Shown: in pieces, positions 61,463-64,000 of the stretch
Position numbering within the stretch: position 1 is the stretch's first letter
Layout: each line of letters opens with the position of its first letter
From: Rhizobium sp. BG4
GTDB taxonomy: Bacteria > Pseudomonadota > Alphaproteobacteria > Rhizobiales > Rhizobiaceae
Direction: 5' to 3'
Assembly: GCF_016864575.1 (NCBI RefSeq)
Contig: NZ_CP044125.1
Span: forward strand, 992,001 to 1,056,000
Length of the DNA: 64,000 nucleotides
The notes under the pieces: generated by a model
Seen by the model: the letters and a program-made list of their open reading frames with translations, nothing else
Databases searched by the model: none
Told to the model about the DNA's origin: nothing
Translations under genes and position numbers: made by a program

Positions 61463-62863
61463 CTAGAGAAGCAGCTCGACGCCGCGCACGGCGAGACCGG
61501 CCACGGCGGCAAAGCCGAGGATGCTGACCATGCCGAGCTTGAAGCGGAAGAGCATGACGCAGGCGGCAACGAAAATCAGTGCTGCGGCGATGTTCAGCGT
61601 GCTCCAGACCGGCCAGGCGAGGCTGACGAGCGGAAGGCCGGTGGCGCGCGACAACAGCGCGATATTGCCGACATCGGCAAAGAGCACGTGAAGACCGAAC
61701 CAGAGCGCCAGATTGAGGATGACGCCGACGACGGCAGCGGTAATCGCCGAGAGCGCTGCCGACAAGATTTTGTTCTGCCGGAGCTTCTCGACGAAGGGCG
61801 CCCCGGCGAAGATCCAGACGAAGCTCGGCACGAAGGTGGCCCATGCCGCGAGGCTGGCGCCGATCACGCCGCCGAACAGCGGGTCGATGCCGAGCGCATT
61901 GCGGAACCCGGCCATGAAGCCGACGAAACAGAGGACGAGGACCAGCGGCCCCGGCGTCGTTTCGGCAAGGGCAAGGCCATCCAGCATTTCGCCGGGACGC
62001 AGCCAGGCATAGTGCTCGACCGCTATCTGCGCGACATAGGAGAGAACGGCATAGGCGCCGCCGAAGGTGACGACGGCCATCTTCGAGAAGAAAACGAAGA
62101 CGGCGGCAAAGACGTTGGTCTCGCCGCTCAGCGCCTCGGCGATGAGATCGGACGGCGCGTGCAGCTCGCGGACGATCAGCAGCGGGAACTGCCAGACGAG
62201 AACCCAGAAAGCGAGAATGAGGAACGGCTTGGCGATATGGCGGCTGGTCGGCCCCGACAGCATTCCCGCGGCGGGCGCCGAAGCCGCGACAGGCGTCACG
62301 CCCTCAACCTTTCGCCTGCGACGCTCGACGACGAAGCCGGCGATGCCTGCGGCGAGGACCACGAGCGGGAACGGCAGATTGAGCAGGAAGAGCGCCACGA
62401 AAGAGGCGGCCGCGACATAATAATGAAAGCGCGATTTCAGCGCCCGGGCGGCAACCCGCATCAGCGCCTCGATGACAACAGCGAGAACGGCAGCCTTGAG
62501 GCCGAAGAACAGCGCCAGCAGCCATTCGGCATTCTGGAAATAGGCGTAAAGGCCGGAGAGGACGAGGATGACGAGGAAGCCCGGCATGATGAAGAGCAGG
62601 CCGGCGGCGATGCCGCCGCGCACGCCATGCATCAGCCAGCCGATATAGGTGGCGAGCTGCTGGGCCTCCGGGCCTGGCAGCAGCATGCAGTAATTCAGGG
62701 CGTGCAGGAAACGGTCTTCGGAGATCCAGCGCTTCTCCTCGACAACCGTCTTGTGCATCAGGGCGATCTGGCCGGCGGGGCCGCCGAAGCTCAGGCAGCC
62801 GATGCGGGCCCAGACAGCAAATGCCTCGGAAAAGGCTGGCCGCGGCATGGGTTCGGCAACCAC
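61463..62863 (-). CDS. chrA: Chromate transporter (ChrA family, long form)
   Basis: A 466-residue membrane protein made of two homologous halves, each with about six hydrophobic segments, as in full-length ChrA chromate efflux pumps. The first half has IGCLSFGGPAGQIALMH and LLPGPEAQQLATYIGW. The second has VTFGGAYAVLSYV and AETTPGPLVLVLCFVG. I prefer the GTG at 62863, which follows an AGGGGAT site, over the GTG at 62908 or ATG at 62848. It is divergent from groES, with CIRCE in between. Chromate resistance is inferred from family membership. Confidence 0.88.
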   Translation of the reverse strand: MVAEPMPRPAFSEAFAVWARIGCLSFGGPAGQIALMHKTVVEEKRWISEDRFLHALNYCMLLPGPEAQQLATYIGWLMHGVRGGIAAGLLFIMPGFLVILVLSGLYAYFQNAEWLLALFFGLKAAVLAVVIEALMRVAARALKSRFHYYVAAASFVALFLLNLPFPLVVLAAGIAGFVVERRRRKVEGVTPVAASAPAAGMLSGPTSRHIAKPFLILAFWVLVWQFPLLIVRELHAPSDLIAEALSGETNVFAAVFVFFSKMAVVTFGGAYAVLSYVAQIAVEHYAWLRPGEMLDGLALAETTPGPLVLVLCFVGFMAGFRNALGIDPLFGGVIGASLAAWATFVPSFVWIFAGAPFVEKLRQNKILSAALSAITAAVVGVILNLALWFGLHVLFADVGNIALLSRATGLPLVSLAWPVWSTLNIAAALIFVAACVMLFRFKLGMVSILGFAAVAGLAVRGVELLL

Positions 62864-62940
62864 GTCAGACAAATCCCCTACCCTCTCTGAAATTCCGGCC
62901 CTCTCCACAAATTCGTCGCAAAAATCCGCGAAGGCTTTCC

Positions 62941-62969
62941 TTGACTCTTTCTGGAGCCATCCCTAAATG
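62941..62969 (+). promoter_or_regulatory. Promoter of groESL
   Basis: A -35 TTGACT (62941-62946) and a -10-like TAAATG (62964-62969) lie 17 bp apart, just upstream of CIRCE. A preceding CC and the CTTGACT sequence also fit a heat-shock sigma (RpoH) type -35, so dual use is possible. Confidence 0.6.
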
Positions 62970-62977
62970 CACGGCGT

Positions 62978-63004
62978 CTAGCACTCCTCACTGGAGAGTG
63001 CTAA
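62978..63004 (+). promoter_or_regulatory. CIRCE operator (HrcA binding site) of groESL
   Basis: Inverted repeat CTAGCACTC-N9-GAGTGCTAA, differing from the classic CIRCE consensus (TTAGCACTC-N9-GAGTGCTAA) only in the first base. It lies just downstream of the promoter and 58 bp before the groES start, the expected place for HrcA repression of groESL. Confidence 0.95.
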
Positions 63005-63062
63005 CACTCATCCATGTGGGCCGTCCCGGTCCGCGAATGTCATTTGATCGAGGGATTAGACA

Positions 63063-63359
63063 ATGGCAAGCACCAATTTCCGCCCCCTTCACGACCGCGT
63101 CGTTGTTCGCCGCGTTGAGTCCGAAGAAAAGACCAAGGGTGGCATCATCATCCCGGACACCGCTAAGGAAAAGCCGCAGGAAGGCGAAATCGTCGCTGTC
63201 GGTTCCGGCGCTCGTGACGAGTCCGGCAAGGTCGTCGCTCTCGACGTCAAGGCTGGCGACCGCGTTCTGTTCGGCAAGTGGTCGGGCACCGAAGTCAAGA
63301 TCAACGGCGAAGACCTTCTCATCATGAAGGAAGCCGACATCATGGGCATCATCGGCTAA
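63063..63359 (+). CDS. groES: Co-chaperonin GroES
   Basis: The 98-residue lid subunit of the GroEL chaperonin. It has the usual [14 protein letters not shown] start, the mobile-loop segment [18 protein letters not shown] and the roof region with [12 protein letters not shown]. The end [16 protein letters not shown] is standard. It is followed 56 bp later by groEL on the same transcript. HrcA/CIRCE and probably RpoH control it. Confidence 0.98.
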   Translation: MASTNFRPLHDRVVVRRVESEEKTKGGIIIPDTAKEKPQEGEIVAVGSGARDESGKVVALDVKAGDRVLFGKWSGTEVKINGEDLLIMKEADIMGIIG

Positions 63360-63391
63360 TCAGCCGGTCATCCCGTTCCGCTTATCGCTGA

Positions 63392-64000
<609 letters not shown>

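Overview
The window looks like a chromosomal stretch of a Rhizobium species (Rhizobiales). It has high-GC coding sequence, rhizobial-type proteins (a MctP-type permease with its DUF3311 partner, BA14K, Atu4866, DUF1217 and DUF4170 proteins), RIME-like intergenic repeats, a BioMNY biotin transporter, and a groESL operon headed by a CIRCE operator. I found no tRNA or rRNA gene, CRISPR array, prophage or insertion sequence.

Layout. 0-5.5 kb: a membrane GGDEF-EAL protein, then aroC and ribB. 5.5-9.6 kb: a KTSC-like small protein, an AlkX/YcaQ-type protein, bioMNY and a thioesterase. 9.7-14.7 kb: a histone-deacetylase-family hydrolase, xseB, a TumE/TumA-type toxin-antitoxin pair with a double palindromic operator, a pirin, and dxs interrupted by a one-base deletion. 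14.7-23.6 kb: an Atu4866 protein, an SDR with a divergent AraC regulator, a chemoreceptor, a DUF4424 protein, two RNA methyltransferases (TlyA-type and RlmD/TrmA-type), a repeat cluster, and an ArsR/AHSA1 pair. 23.6-32.6 kb: a second chemoreceptor, an acyl-CoA dehydrogenase/enoyl-CoA hydratase operon, a CorA/ZntB transporter, a BA14K protein, a GbcA-like Rieske oxygenase and a hypothetical. 32.7-45.3 kb: Sua5, a GlcD-like flavoprotein, a giant DUF1217 repeat protein, a small basic protein behind a structured leader, ubiA, GNAT, HAD, waaA, DUF4170, a CysQ-like phosphatase and pmbA. 45.4-55.2 kb: a Kef-type antiporter, a patatin, rsmD, a pseudouridine synthase with a long RG-rich tail, tadA, a small membrane protein, a lipoprotein and ileS. 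55.4-64 kb: a Phd/PIN toxin-antitoxin pair, mctP with its DUF3311 partner, an MFS carrier, ribF, a HAD hydrolase, a chromate transporter, groES and the start of groEL.

Most of the window is core metabolism and RNA modification. The accessory interest lies in two toxin-antitoxin modules with readable operators, several palindromic regulatory sites, a possible glycine-aptamer-like leader at 38.2 kb, and sequence lesions. The dxs deletion, and a Glu-to-Lys change at the PIN catalytic position, may be real mutations or sequencing errors.
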